DNA of 64,000 nucleotides from Bacillus ectoiniformans (GCF_016908875.1 NZ_JAFBES010000006.1:62001-126000), one strand, 5' to 3'. Positions 18,667 through 27,890 are shown, counted from the stretch's first letter. The notes: generated by a model from the sequence alone, not told the origin. Program-made: numbers and translations.

Positions 18667-19404
18667 ATGAATGTGACAGAACTTTTATTCATTTCAGCTT
18701 TAGCTGTTATTGGAATCTCACTTATGGCTAAAAGTGAAGAAAAAATTTATCAAGACTTGTTTTCAGCTGAAAAGATGCCCCCCATATGGCTGCGGATGCT
18801 TAACCATCTCATCATCGTCATTCCATTATCACTGTTAGGCTACTTCTTTTACGAGAAAAGCGGGCTCAGCCAGCCGCTGTTTACGAGCATTCAAGTAAGC
18901 AGCATTGTTCTTTCCATTCTTTGTGCTTTACTAAACGCGGGATATTATTATGGATATGTGATGAAAAAAACCGATCTTCATTCAATTAAAAGAATTGAAC
19001 AGTCAAGAGATCAAGTTGGAATTCTCGCTCGGATTTTTTATGGAGGCGTTGTCGAAGAGGTGATGTTCCGCTACGGCAGCATGAGTTTTTTCGTGTGGCT
19101 CCTGTACACATTAACTGCAAATGAACTGATTTCAATATGGATTGGCAATTTGCTTGCGGCTATCCTTTTCGCTTTAGCTCATCTGCCGGGTATGTTCCAA
19201 ATGAAAGTAAAGATTACAAAAACTTTAGTTATTTATAGCATGGGCATGAATATCATTGTTGGCTTATTTTGCGGCTGGCTACTTTGGCAGGACGGGCTCG
19301 CAGCAGCTATCCTTTGCCATATGCTGTTTCACATAGTTTGGTATGCATTTGAGAAAACCTCTTTTGGAGTGATAAAAAAACGCGAAGAAAGCCGACCTGT
19401 TTAA
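18667..19404 (+). CDS. CPBP-family intramembrane glutamic protease (Abi/CAAX type)
   Basis: A 245-aa integral membrane protein with about seven helices. The CPBP (PF02517) motifs are present: EEVMFRYG (EExxxR, motif 1), HLPGMFQ (motif 2) and HMLFH (motif 4 His). Family members are Rce1-like proteases; bacterial ones act in bacteriocin immunity, signalling or unknown roles. The start follows GGAGGAAAAATC. It is divergent from dynA and has its own terminator. No bacteriocin gene lies nearby, so no substrate can be proposed. Confidence 0.82.
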   Translation: MNVTELLFISALAVIGISLMAKSEEKIYQDLFSAEKMPPIWLRMLNHLIIVIPLSLLGYFFYEKSGLSQPLFTSIQVSSIVLSILCALLNAGYYYGYVMKKTDLHSIKRIEQSRDQVGILARIFYGGVVEEVMFRYGSMSFFVWLLYTLTANELISIWIGNLLAAILFALAHLPGMFQMKVKITKTLVIYSMGMNIIVGLFCGWLLWQDGLAAAILCHMLFHIVWYAFEKTSFGVIKKREESRPV

Positions 19405-19417
19405 ATAAGCTATTATA

Positions 19418-19451
19418 AAAAACCTTGACTAGCAGGCCAGTCAAGGTTTTT
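19418..19451 (+). terminator. Terminator after the CPBP protease gene
   Basis: A perfect 13-bp stem (19418-19430 with 19439-19451), 8-nt loop, ending in T residues. It may also serve the convergent hydroxylase gene. Confidence 0.88.
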
Positions 19452-19515
19452 AACACATGTATGAAGTCTATTTTTAAGAAGTTATATACTATATTCCTGA
19501 GTGAGACAAAATATC

Positions 19516-20163
19516 TCATTGAAATTTTTGTCTTCTCATCCATTGCGTCGCGGCCCATTTATCTCCGATGACAACAGGTGCTCCCCCGTGTAACGTTAAA
19601 TCGTTGATCTCTTGGTCACTGTAGAAATATTCAAAATACACAGCCATCCCTTTTTGCGGTGATACAGAAAGGTTCAATTTAGGAAAATAGGTCTCTCCGC
19701 CATCTTCCACATCATTTAAGTACATCACCAGCGTACTGATTCGCGGATTTTTCACTTTTGAGGAGAAAAAATCAAAATGAGCTTTATATTCTTGACCCAT
19801 TTGATAATTCAATACCTGAAGGCCTTCCCCATGTTCAACAGGAATATTCATGATTTGTGAGAGTCTTTTTTCAATTCTCGCCACGACATCATTTTCTCCT
19901 TCTTCAAAGAACATACTGCTGCTTGTTCTCAGTTCATCTTCTTTACGGGTATTCCCGATCTTTGAACGCTGCATTCTAAGTTTTGACTGTCTAATTAATT
20001 CATCACATTCTTCATCGCTTAGCACATTCCCTAAAATGACGATCAGCGGCTCTTCTAATCTGGCAATAATGTTAATGACTCGATCTTCAGTAATAATTTT
20101 ATTGCCTAGGTGGTCAAAAATAGTCGGTTCTTTACTAGATATTACTTTTACATCTCTTGTCAA
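19516..20163 (-). CDS. Prolyl 4-hydroxylase-type 2-oxoglutarate/Fe(II) dioxygenase
   Basis: A 215-aa enzyme close in size and motifs to the Bacillus anthracis prolyl 4-hydroxylase. The iron triad is H129 and D131 (KAHFDFF) with H192 (LHGG); K202 in GDKWAATQW would bind 2-oxoglutarate. GGETYFP is the family's strand after the jelly-roll turn. The likely start is TTG 20163, with AGAGG about 10 nt upstream; the nearest ATG is out of frame. In bacilli, possible substrates include collagen-like spore proteins or elongation factor Tu; none is encoded in this window. Confidence 0.85.
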   Translation of the reverse strand: MTRDVKVISSKEPTIFDHLGNKIITEDRVINIIARLEEPLIVILGNVLSDEECDELIRQSKLRMQRSKIGNTRKEDELRTSSSMFFEEGENDVVARIEKRLSQIMNIPVEHGEGLQVLNYQMGQEYKAHFDFFSSKVKNPRISTLVMYLNDVEDGGETYFPKLNLSVSPQKGMAVYFEYFYSDQEINDLTLHGGAPVVIGDKWAATQWMRRQKFQ

Positions 20164-20502
20164 CTTTCATCAACCTCTGAATTCATAATATATTTTCATT
20201 TTATTTTTTTCATTACTAACAGCGGTATTTAAAGATGCTTTTCGTTCCCTCCCGCGGTAACATTTAATACAGTTTCCTCATTTTAATATGAATGTAAATC
20301 TTTAGCGAATTTGTTAGAATGTCTTTTCATTTTACCTCCTGGTTTACTATTTGACTATCTTTTTATTTCAGGACTATTTTACTTTTATCGTTTAAAACAA
20401 TATGTTTACCTCCTTGATTGCAAGTGTTCTATCAGGTTCATCAGAATGTTCAGAAAAAATAAGATTTTATGCTATGATTAAAGGAAAAAGGAGTGGGTTT
20501 AT
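20164..20502. other. Intergenic region, divergent promoters and a mini-ORF
   Basis: 339 bp without an assigned full gene. It holds a perfect AGGAGGTAAA followed by a 15-codon ORF on the minus strand (20283-20330), a second AGGAGGT further upstream without a usable ORF, and a probable panE promoter near 20473 (TATGAT). No terminator hairpin or riboswitch-like structure was seen. Confidence 0.5.
20283..20330 (-). CDS. Possible 15-aa micropeptide
   Basis: ATG 20330, three nucleotides after a perfect AGGAGGT-AAA, encodes MKRHSNKFAKDLHSY and stops at TAA. The ribosome binding site is as strong as any in the window but the spacing is short. The peptide is basic and polar and I do not recognise it. 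It may be real, the remnant of a longer gene, or chance. Confidence 0.3.
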   Translation of the reverse strand: MKRHSNKFAKDLHSY

Positions 20503-21417
20503 ATGAACATATTAGTCTATGGAGCAGGTGCATTAGGAGCTTATTTCGGTTTGCGTTTTCAGGAAGCGGGACATTCAGTACAGTACCTCGTACGCGAAAA
20601 GCGAGCCAGCCTTCTTGATCAGCATGGCCTTCATATTCAAAGTGTGAAAGGGGACTATCAAGCAGCACAAGTCTCCTATATTCGATCCGCTGAAGAAGCA
20701 AAGAATATTGATCTAGTTATCTTAGCCGTGAAAGGCCACCATCTCTCTGGTGCGATTGATGATTTAAAGATATTAGCGCTAAATGGAGCGAAAGTGCTGC
20801 CGCTTTTAAACGGAATCGAGCATATTCGCGTCCTGCAGCAAGAATTAGGCGAAGAACATGTTATTGGCGGCATGTCATTTATCATCGCTACGTTAAATGA
20901 TCAAGGTCATGTTGTGCATACAAGCGAGCAGCATGATTTAGTATTCGGCTCCTTACACCCTTCGCAAGATTCAATATGCCAAGAGTTTCTCGAGCTTTGT
21001 GAAGGAAGCAATATGAACGTCCGCCAAAGTGACAATATTTTATATGATATGTGGAGAAAATATATGTTCATTTCTGCGGTTTCCGGTGTGACAACAGCTG
21101 GAGACTATAACATTGGCGTGTTTAGAAGCAACGAAGAAACGATGAAGACAGCGACGAGAATGCTGCAAGAAATGAAGACGCTAGCGAATGCTTATGACAT
21201 TGAAGTGACGGAACAAGACGTTGAGATCGCCGTTTCACAGATCAACAGCATGCCGGAAGATGCGACGTCTTCTATGCATCAAGACCGCCGAAAGGGATTG
21301 ACTCTTGAAGTGGAACACTTACAAGGGGGTGCCCTTCGTCTGGCACAAAAAGTGGATCTCGACCTGCCTGTAACGGAAACGCTGTATGGATTAATTAAGC
21401 CCTATCAGAATGCATAA
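20503..21417 (+). CDS. Ketopantoate reductase family protein (PanE/ApbA)
   Basis: A 304-aa NADPH-dependent 2-dehydropantoate 2-reductase-type enzyme, typical length. The Rossmann fold starts at residue 1 (ILVYGAGALGAYFG). Catalytic Lys lies in WRKYMFISAVSG and the C-terminal all-helical domain has the SSMHQDRRKG segment with the conserved substrate-binding Ser and Asp. If orthologous to PanE it makes pantoate for CoA; the family also contains paralogues with other 2-oxo acid substrates, and no other pantothenate gene is adjacent. Good AAGGAGTGGG ribosome binding site. Confidence 0.85.
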   Translation: MNILVYGAGALGAYFGLRFQEAGHSVQYLVREKRASLLDQHGLHIQSVKGDYQAAQVSYIRSAEEAKNIDLVILAVKGHHLSGAIDDLKILALNGAKVLPLLNGIEHIRVLQQELGEEHVIGGMSFIIATLNDQGHVVHTSEQHDLVFGSLHPSQDSICQEFLELCEGSNMNVRQSDNILYDMWRKYMFISAVSGVTTAGDYNIGVFRSNEETMKTATRMLQEMKTLANAYDIEVTEQDVEIAVSQINSMPEDATSSMHQDRRKGLTLEVEHLQGGALRLAQKVDLDLPVTETLYGLIKPYQNA

Positions 21418-21460
21418 CTGCAAGCTGTATTTTTAATCCTATAGAAGATGAGGGTACAAC

Positions 21461-22390
21461 ATGGCGTACACAAGATACTTAAATAGTGTAAAAGAATTGG
21501 AAGAATCTATTAACAAAGACTGGGATCAAGCACTGGTTCATTTAAGCGAAAACAAAAGAAAGATTCAAAGCGATCAAACGCTTTATTACGATGAACACAA
21601 AGATCAAAAAGAAAAGAAATCATATTATCGTTCCATCAAATTAACTGGTAACGGCAAGCAGCTTTTTAATGCCCACCACGAATTGGTCAAACGGAAACAC
21701 ATCAGACAAATCCCTTACTTTTTCAGCAAAGATCAATACTTATACACATGGGTTGATATGCAGCCGGACGGCTCGGTGAAAAGTATTTATTCTGGCGAAC
21801 ACAAAGATCCTAAAATTATGCTAAAAGAAGATTACGATACGATCCATAAAAAACATCAGCAATTTCAAAAGTTGCTCGAGAAAGCCCGTAAGCCTACCTA
21901 CCAGCTCGACGAAAAAATGCGTGACATTGACACAGAGCTAAAATTCAATACGGAGCATATCATTCCTCAATCATGGTTTGGAGCGAGAGAACCGATGAAA
22001 GGCGATCTGCATCATTTATTTGTCTGTGAACCGAATTGCAATACCGCTCGTTCCAATTTTCCGTTTGAAGATTTTTCGTTTTATAACCCTGAATCTCCTA
22101 AAGAGAAAATTCGCAATCGATGCGGAGTCGCTGTGAACGGCCGCTTTGAACCGGAAGATGGAAAAGGAATATCAGCGCGAGCCGTCTTGTACTTTCTCCT
22201 GCGCTACCCAGATGCGATTAGAAAATCATTTTTAAAGCAATTGGATGTACCATTGCTCATCCGCTGGCACAAAGAATTTCCCGTCACCATTTACGAAAAA
22301 CACCGCAACCGAGCCATTGCTCATATTCAGGGGAACAGAAATCCATTTATAGATTTCTCTGATTTGGCGGAGAAAATCCCATTCAAATAA
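21461..22390 (+). CDS. Endonuclease I family nuclease without signal peptide
   Basis: A 309-aa protein whose C-terminal two-thirds match the endonuclease I (EndA/BsnA) beta-beta-alpha-metal nuclease: EHIIPQSWF, DLHHLFVCEPNCNTARSN, GISARAVLYFLLRYP, IRWHKEFPV and QGNRNPFID. The core keeps the catalytic His and metal-binding Asn/Glu. Relatives such as B. subtilis BsnA are secreted; this one has a charged N-terminus with no signal peptide or membrane segment and an extra roughly 130-residue N-terminal part. It should therefore act in the cytoplasm or after lysis. Follows panE by 43 bp. Confidence 0.82.
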   Translation: MAYTRYLNSVKELEESINKDWDQALVHLSENKRKIQSDQTLYYDEHKDQKEKKSYYRSIKLTGNGKQLFNAHHELVKRKHIRQIPYFFSKDQYLYTWVDMQPDGSVKSIYSGEHKDPKIMLKEDYDTIHKKHQQFQKLLEKARKPTYQLDEKMRDIDTELKFNTEHIIPQSWFGAREPMKGDLHHLFVCEPNCNTARSNFPFEDFSFYNPESPKEKIRNRCGVAVNGRFEPEDGKGISARAVLYFLLRYPDAIRKSFLKQLDVPLLIRWHKEFPVTIYEKHRNRAIAHIQGNRNPFIDFSDLAEKIPFK

Positions 22391-22395
22391 AAATG

Positions 22396-22445
22396 GGGAC
22401 AGACCCCCGGCGCTTTAAAGCGCTGAAGGTCTGTCCTCTTTTTTG
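22396..22445. terminator. Bidirectional terminator with GGACAGACC repeat
   Basis: Arms GGACAGACC (22398-22406) and GGTCTGTCC (22429-22437) enclose a second perfect palindrome GCGCTTTAAAGCGC (22411-22424), ending in seven T residues on the plus strand. It serves the endonuclease gene and convergent exoA. The GGGACAGACCCC-type hairpin resembles a dispersed element common in Bacillaceae. Confidence 0.8.
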
Positions 22446-23207
22446 TCAAATGCACATATTTAATTCCAGCGAGACCGGGCAATGATCGCTGCCCATCACT
22501 TCAGGATGAATGTCTGCATCTTTTATAACATCTTTCAGCCTCTCTGAAACAATAAAGTAATCTATGCGCCAGCCAATGTTTTTCTCGCGCACTTTACTCA
22601 TATATGACCACCAGCTATAAGCATCTGTTCGATCTGGATATACATATCTAAAGCTGTCAATAAACCCGGCCTGCAGCAAGTCCGTCATTTTTTGGCGTTC
22701 TTCTATCGTAAAGCCTGAATTCCCGTGGTTAGATCTTGCATTCTTTAAATCTACCTCTTGATGTGCCACGTTCAAGTCTCCGCATAAAACCACCGGCTTC
22801 ATTTTGTCCAATTCTATTAAATGCTGTTTGAGTTCTTCTTCCCACATGAGCCGCTCAGGTAATCTTGATAAATCCCTTTTGGAGTTAATTGTATACACAT
22901 TCACTAGATAAAAAGAGTCAAATTCAAGTGTCAGTGATCGTCCTTCCTCCTGCTTTTCGTTTAAACCGATCCCATATTTCACAGAGATCGGCGGGATTTT
23001 TGTGAAAACAGCCGTACCGGAGTATCCTTTTCTCTCAGCATAATTCCAATACTGATGGTAGCCTTCTAGCTCCAATTCGATTTGTCCCGCTTGAAGCTTC
23101 GTCTCCTGCAGGCAAAAAATATCTGCCCCTGTCTCTTGAAAATACTCAAGAAACCCTTTCTTCACACATGCTCTAATTCCATTCACATTCCAAGAAATTA
23201 ACTTCAT
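22446..23207 (-). CDS. exoA: Exodeoxyribonuclease III / AP endonuclease ExoA
   Basis: A 253-aa enzyme, one residue longer than B. subtilis ExoA, that incises DNA 5' of abasic sites and trims 3' blocking groups. Catalytic motifs of the endonuclease/exonuclease/phosphatase fold: SWNVNGIR, LQETKL (metal Glu), GDLNVAH (Asp-Asn), WRIDYF and SDHCPV (final Asp-His). In Bacillus, ExoA acts with Nfo in spore DNA repair; here it sits near ku and ligD, other spore repair genes. Confidence 0.95.
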   Translation of the reverse strand: MKLISWNVNGIRACVKKGFLEYFQETGADIFCLQETKLQAGQIELELEGYHQYWNYAERKGYSGTAVFTKIPPISVKYGIGLNEKQEEGRSLTLEFDSFYLVNVYTINSKRDLSRLPERLMWEEELKQHLIELDKMKPVVLCGDLNVAHQEVDLKNARSNHGNSGFTIEERQKMTDLLQAGFIDSFRYVYPDRTDAYSWWSYMSKVREKNIGWRIDYFIVSERLKDVIKDADIHPEVMGSDHCPVSLELNMCI

Positions 23208-23381
23208 TTTTATGCCCCTTATTTTGTATTCATGTTAACTACTATACTATTTCTCCATCAAAATCTCTTCCTTCACAATAATATAATTGAATAATATATA
23301 GAAATTATAATTCTAATCAAGTGATTAACTCTTTATTATTTAAATAATATTTTAAAAAAACTTCTCCTAATAACCGCACAA

Positions 23382-23410
23382 AAAAACTGATTCGCTCGGA
23401 ATCAGTTTTT
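23382..23410 (-). terminator. Terminator of ku
   Basis: A perfect 12-bp stem (23382-23393 with 23399-23410) and 5-nt loop with a T run on the minus strand, just after the ku stop codon. Confidence 0.9.
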
Positions 23411-23416
23411 GTCGGA

Positions 23417-24247
23417 TTATGCTTTTTTCTTGCGTGTAGCCGCCCTTTTCTTACGCGGAGCCGGTTTAGCTTCCGCTGGCTTTGTCCTGTCAATAGATGC
23501 TTGCAAAGCCGCCATTAAATCGGTAACATTAGTTTTTTCCTTTTTGGCTTTAGGCGTGACGGTTTCTTCCGTTCGTTTAGACTGAATCAACTCCAGTAAA
23601 CGTTTGCGGTATTCATCTTCGTACTGATCCGGTTCAAATGGAGTCGATAATTGATCAATTAAAAGAATCGCTGTATCTATTTCTTTCTTTGACACTTGGC
23701 TTTCTTCTGGCACATTCGGTACGTCAGCGGCCTTGCGTACTTCATCCGGGTAATGAATCGTTTCCATGAGCAGTGTGTTTTCATATACTCGAACTACAGC
23801 TAACTGTTCTTTCGATCGAATAACAATTTTTGCTAAACCAGCTTTTCCGGATTCCGTCAAAGCTTTTCTAAGCAAACTATATGCTTTCGTTCCCCCTTCA
23901 TTCGGTGACAGGAAATAACTTCGGTTAAAATAAATCGGATCTATTTCTTCTACTTTGATAAAATCAACGATTTCGACCATTTTTTCTTCGCTTATCTTTT
24001 TCAGCTGTTCTAGTTCTTCTTCTTCGATGACCACATATTTCCCCTTTGCTACTTCATACCCTTTGACGATGTCTTCTTGCTTTAATTCCACTTCACAAAC
24101 TGGACAGACTTTTTCATATTTGATCGGCGTATGGCATTTTTTGTGAAGAGATCTTGCCGATACATCTTTCTCTTCGGTTGCGGCATGAAGCTTAATCGGA
24201 ATATTGACTAACCCGAAGCTAATGCTGCCTTTCCATATTGTATGCAT
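23417..24247 (-). CDS. ku: Ku DNA end-binding protein (non-homologous end joining)
   Basis: Bacterial Ku of 276 aa, binding double-strand ends and recruiting LigD. The start is set at ATG 24247 (MHTIWKGSISFGLVNIPIKL, the invariant Ku N-terminus) with GTGAGG 8 nt upstream; an in-frame extension of 55 codons up to 24412 is unrelated to Ku and overlaps ligD. The C-terminus is a Lys/Ala/Pro-rich tail (about 235-276), as in other bacterial Ku proteins where it binds DNA and LigD. It is divergent from ligD rather than in tandem as in B. subtilis ykoV-ykoU. Confidence 0.93.
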   Translation of the reverse strand: MHTIWKGSISFGLVNIPIKLHAATEEKDVSARSLHKKCHTPIKYEKVCPVCEVELKQEDIVKGYEVAKGKYVVIEEEELEQLKKISEEKMVEIVDFIKVEEIDPIYFNRSYFLSPNEGGTKAYSLLRKALTESGKAGLAKIVIRSKEQLAVVRVYENTLLMETIHYPDEVRKAADVPNVPEESQVSKKEIDTAILLIDQLSTPFEPDQYEDEYRKRLLELIQSKRTEETVTPKAKKEKTNVTDLMAALQASIDRTKPAEAKPAPRKKRAATRKKKA

Positions 24248-24393
24248 ATCATTTGCCTCACTTTTTTGTTTTAGTTTGCGGTAATCTGTATTTTTCATAC
24301 GGGCTGGCAAATGAAAAGCTTTGTTAACACGATCTGGAAACATATATTGAACCGTACAAACAAACACTAAAATTAAAAAGATGGGTGAAAAAA

Positions 24394-26232
24394 ATGAAAT
24401 GGATGCTGCCAACTTTAAAAGATTTACTTCCCGAACAAAAGGATTGGGTATATGAAATTAAATATGATGGATTTCGTGCCTTGCTTAAATGGACGAAAGA
24501 AGGAATTGAGCTGATCAGCCGCAATGGAAATGATCTGCTGCCGCAATTCCCCGAAATCAATGGCTTTTGTAAACAGCATAAATTGATAGCCGCTCCTCAC
24601 TTGCCAATCATTCTGGACGGCGAACTTGTTATTTTAAAAACAGCAAAAAAAGCAAACTTTAGCGCAATACAAAAAAGAGGCCGGCTTAAATCGAAAACCA
24701 GCATCGAAGATCGATCACAAAAGCAGCCAGCCGACTTTTTAGCCTTTGATATACTTCAATGGAGAGAACAAAATTGCGAAAACGAATCGCTAAAAAAGAG
24801 GAAGCAGCTGCTTGCGAAACTCTTTACTATCATGGATCTCCCCCTCTCCCCTACCCCTGGCCATGACATGAAAATACAGATGGTACCTTTTGAAGAGAAG
24901 ATGGCAGAAGCTCTAAGGTTGATGCATGAACATAATAGCGAAGGCATCGTTGGTAAAAAGCTTCGATCTGCATATGAACGAAAAAGAACGGAAAACTGGG
25001 TTAAATTGAAAAACTGGCGCAAAGTGCGCTGTTTTATTACAAGCTATGATGAACAAAACGGGTACTATGACGTAGCAGTATATAAACTAGATCAGGCAAT
25101 TCCACTCGGTTCTTTTCATTTTGGCCTAACACCGGAGGAAAAACGCCTGCTGAGTCAAACAATTATTGCCAATGCGTCGAAAAAAATAAAAGGAAAGTAT
25201 TTCTTGCCCCCTTCTATCTGTGTGGAACTTCATTATTTAGAGGTTTTTGGAGGAAGTTTGCGAGAACCTCATTTTCACCAATTTCTCTTTGATGTCACGC
25301 CAAAGGAATGCACTTATGATCAATTCCAGCTGCAGTCTCTTCAAATTCCACAAACGGTGGAGATCACACATTCAGATAAACCATTGTGGGGAGAAACGAT
25401 TCACAAACTCGATTATTTATCCTATTTAAAAGCGATTACTCCGCGCATTTTGCCATTTTTAAAAGATCGGCCTTTAACGGTCATTCGCTACCCTCATGGT
25501 GTATCAGGTGAAGCCTTTTACCAGAAGAACTGTCCAGATTACGCACCAGATTTTGTTCAGACGAAAAAAATAGACGATATTGAATACATCATCTGCAATT
25601 TTCTTGATACTTATTTTTGGCTTGGAAACCAATTAGCTATTGAATTTCATATACCTTTTCAGACCATCGATTCAGCATATGTCAGTGAAATCGTCTTTGA
25701 CCTTGATCCACCGTCTCGAGCTGAATATCCGCTCGCCGTGCAATGTGCCATGGAACTAAAAGAAATTTTGGACTCACTGAAGTTAGCATCTTTTGTAAAA
25801 TTTTCTGGCAACAAAGGCCTGCAAGTGTATGTGCCGCTCCTGATCGATCGATTTTCTTGGGAGGAAACGAATCAATTTACCGATTTTATTGCCCACTATT
25901 TAACATCAAAACGGCCAAATGATTATACCATTGAACGTCTGAAGAAGAATCGCGGCGGAAAACTTTATATTGATTACGTCCAGCACCGCCCAGGAAAAAC
26001 GATCATTGCTCCCTACTCGCTTCGCGGCAACCCTGAAGCACTGGCGGCCGTTCCCCTATATTGGGAAGAAGTTGAACATAGTGATCCTCTTCACTATTCT
26101 ATGTTCGCTGTCATGGAACGCCTCGACCAGATGATTTGTCCGTTTTCCTCTTTTTTTGAAACGGATAATGAAGCAGCTTTTCAATCAGTTATTGATCATT
26201 TTAACGTGAAGAAGCCTTCTGTTTTGACTTAA
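24394..26232 (+). CDS. ligD: LigD, ATP-dependent DNA ligase with polymerase domain
   Basis: A 612-aa two-domain end-joining enzyme. The ligase comes first: nucleotidyl-transfer motif EIKYDGFRA (Lys about 23), LDGELV, GIVGKKL and WVKLKNW. The archaeo-eukaryotic primase-type polymerase follows from about residue 325 (LDYLSYLKAITPRILPFLKDRPL, FDLDPP with metal Asp pair, SGNKGLQVYVPL). There is no phosphoesterase domain, as in B. subtilis YkoU (611 aa). ATG 24394 is taken as start; GTG 24385 is possible. Divergent from ku over 146 bp that must hold both promoters. Confidence 0.93.
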   Translation: MKWMLPTLKDLLPEQKDWVYEIKYDGFRALLKWTKEGIELISRNGNDLLPQFPEINGFCKQHKLIAAPHLPIILDGELVILKTAKKANFSAIQKRGRLKSKTSIEDRSQKQPADFLAFDILQWREQNCENESLKKRKQLLAKLFTIMDLPLSPTPGHDMKIQMVPFEEKMAEALRLMHEHNSEGIVGKKLRSAYERKRTENWVKLKNWRKVRCFITSYDEQNGYYDVAVYKLDQAIPLGSFHFGLTPEEKRLLSQTIIANASKKIKGKYFLPPSICVELHYLEVFGGSLREPHFHQFLFDVTPKECTYDQFQLQSLQIPQTVEITHSDKPLWGETIHKLDYLSYLKAITPRILPFLKDRPLTVIRYPHGVSGEAFYQKNCPDYAPDFVQTKKIDDIEYIICNFLDTYFWLGNQLAIEFHIPFQTIDSAYVSEIVFDLDPPSRAEYPLAVQCAMELKEILDSLKLASFVKFSGNKGLQVYVPLLIDRFSWEETNQFTDFIAHYLTSKRPNDYTIERLKKNRGGKLYIDYVQHRPGKTIIAPYSLRGNPEALAAVPLYWEEVEHSDPLHYSMFAVMERLDQMICPFSSFFETDNEAAFQSVIDHFNVKKPSVLT

Positions 26233-26286
26233 GAGCCTTGCTATATTAAGATTAACAATCATTTAGTCGAGGAGGAATCATTGCTT

Positions 26287-27006
26287 ATGGCAGAATCATT
26301 GACAGGAAAAGTCGCCCTGATTACAGGAGCTGGTAAAGGGATTGGAAAAGCCACAGCCATCGCTTTGGCAAAAGAAGGCGTAAATATTGGGCTGATCGCT
26401 AGAACAGAAGAAGATTTACAAGCGGCAGCAAAAGAAATCGAAGCGTTAGGCGTAAAAGCTGCTTATGCTGGTGCAGACGTATCGAATATGGAAGAAGTAA
26501 ATAAAGCCGTTGACACCATAAAAAATAAATTAGGCGAGGCTGACATTTTAATTAATAATGCAGGAATCGGCAAATTCGGCAAGTTTTTAGAGCTTGATCC
26601 AAAAGAATGGAAGAAGATTATTGACGTAAACTTAATGGGTGCATATTACGTCACACGAGCCGTCCTTCCGCAATTAATAGAGAAAAATGGCGGAGACATC
26701 ATTAATATTTCTTCTACTGCGGGGCAAAAAGGCGCGCCTGTGACAAGTGCCTACAGCGCTTCAAAATTTGGTCTATTAGGTTTAACAGAGTCTTTAGCGT
26801 TAGAAGTCCGCAAGCATAATATTCGCGTGTCTGCTCTTACGCCAAGTACAGTCGCAACTGAACTCGCATTTAATGAAAATTTAACAGACGGAAACCCTGA
26901 CAAAGTCATGCAGCCAGAGGATTTAGCTGAGTATATCGTCGCCCAGCTGAAATTACACCCTCGTATTTTTATCAAATCTGCTGGACTGTGGTCAACAAAT
27001 CCGTAA
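26287..27006 (+). CDS. yoxD: Short-chain dehydrogenase YoxD
   Basis: A 239-aa classical SDR (3-oxoacyl-ACP reductase-like), nearly collinear with B. subtilis YoxD (238 aa) including the C-terminal [10 protein letters not shown] and [10 protein letters not shown]. Cofactor motif [12 protein letters not shown], catalytic Ser in ISSTAG and YSASK (Tyr-x-x-x-Lys) are intact. The substrate of YoxD is unknown. GGAGG lies 11 nt before the ATG, and 5 nt before an in-frame TTG at 26281 that could add two residues. Confidence 0.9.
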   Translation: MAESLTGKVALITGAGKGIGKATAIALAKEGVNIGLIARTEEDLQAAAKEIEALGVKAAYAGADVSNMEEVNKAVDTIKNKLGEADILINNAGIGKFGKFLELDPKEWKKIIDVNLMGAYYVTRAVLPQLIEKNGGDIINISSTAGQKGAPVTSAYSASKFGLLGLTESLALEVRKHNIRVSALTPSTVATELAFNENLTDGNPDKVMQPEDLAEYIVAQLKLHPRIFIKSAGLWSTNP

Positions 27007-27010
27007 AAAC

Positions 27011-27040
27011 AAAAGCGGTTGGAGCTTCCAGCCGCTTTTT
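27011..27040. terminator. Bidirectional terminator between yoxD and the RpiR gene
   Basis: A 13-bp stem with one G-U-type pair (27011-27023 with 27027-27039) flanked by A and T runs between convergent genes. Confidence 0.85.
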
Positions 27041-27890
27041 ACTTGTAAAAAGTGTCTAATCGATCCCACAAATCTTCTAAAGAATCCAGCCTATCCTTTA
27101 AATTATCTTCTTTTTCTTTACCCAAATAAGTAATCAAGGCATTAATGACACTTAAAGGAGCCACGAAAGAATCAATAAATGTCGGCATTCGACTCGAAGC
27201 CGTCAAAGTAATATCTGCATGAGGAATTAAAGGAGACAATAATGTGTCCGTTATCGCGATCGCTGTTGCCTTCTGCTCCTTTGCATAGGCAAATATATCA
27301 ATCGTACTTTTCGTGTAACGGGCAAAACTTAACGCGATGACAGCATCCTCCTCGCCGAGATTATATAGGCGCTCCGCGGTTGTTTCAATGGAAGAAATCA
27401 GTTCAACTTCATCTAACATCATCTGAAGATAGTAGTGAAGAAACACCCCTAAAGATAACGCACTTCGGTTCGCAATAATATACACTTTTCTTGCTTTTAA
27501 TAGACAATCAACGGCTTGATGAAACGCCTCCATATCTAATGTTTCCATCGTCGATTTAAGGTTGTCCATATCATCTTGAAAAATGGCGTAAACCCCGGTT
27601 TCTTTTTCATCATACATCTCTTTAGAGATCTTTAATCGTTCGGTAGTCGTCAGCTGCTGCTGAACCGAGCTCTGCATATATTGCTGAAGCTCAGGATAAC
27701 CTGAGTATCCAAGGAATGTCGCAAATCGCACCACAGTTGCCTGGCTGACTTCAGCTTGTTTAGATAATTTTTCTACAGTTAAAAATGGAGCTGTATGCTG
27801 ATTTTCAAGAATAAATTTGGCGATTTTTTCTTGAGATTTGCTCATTCCACCCATTTTTCCTGCGATCAGCCGGTAGACATTGTTTGACAT
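27039..27890 (-). CDS. RpiR/MurR-family transcriptional regulator
   Basis: A 283-aa regulator with an N-terminal HTH_6 domain (about 1-77; VEKLSKQAEVSQATVVRFATFLGYSG) and a C-terminal SIS sugar-isomerase-like domain (about 125-260; ANRSALSLG, AVIALSFARYTKS, AIAITD). RpiR regulators usually sense phosphosugars. No sugar operon is adjacent; the nearest downstream-acting candidates are the class III aminotransferase gene and ykuD, whose shared intergenic region carries 16-18-bp palindromes. That link is a guess from proximity. Confidence 0.88.
   Translation of the reverse strand: MSNNVYRLIAGKMGGMSKSQEKIAKFILENQHTAPFLTVEKLSKQAEVSQATVVRFATFLGYSGYPELQQYMQSSVQQQLTTTERLKISKEMYDEKETGVYAIFQDDMDNLKSTMETLDMEAFHQAVDCLLKARKVYIIANRSALSLGVFLHYYLQMMLDEVELISSIETTAERLYNLGEEDAVIALSFARYTKSTIDIFAYAKEQKATAIAITDTLLSPLIPHADITLTASSRMPTFIDSFVAPLSVINALITYLGKEKEDNLKDRLDSLEDLWDRLDTFYK

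Noticed and set aside
22396..22445. GGACAGACC arms as a possible mobile repeat or attachment site.
   Set aside because: Only one copy seen in this window and its place and T run fit a terminator.
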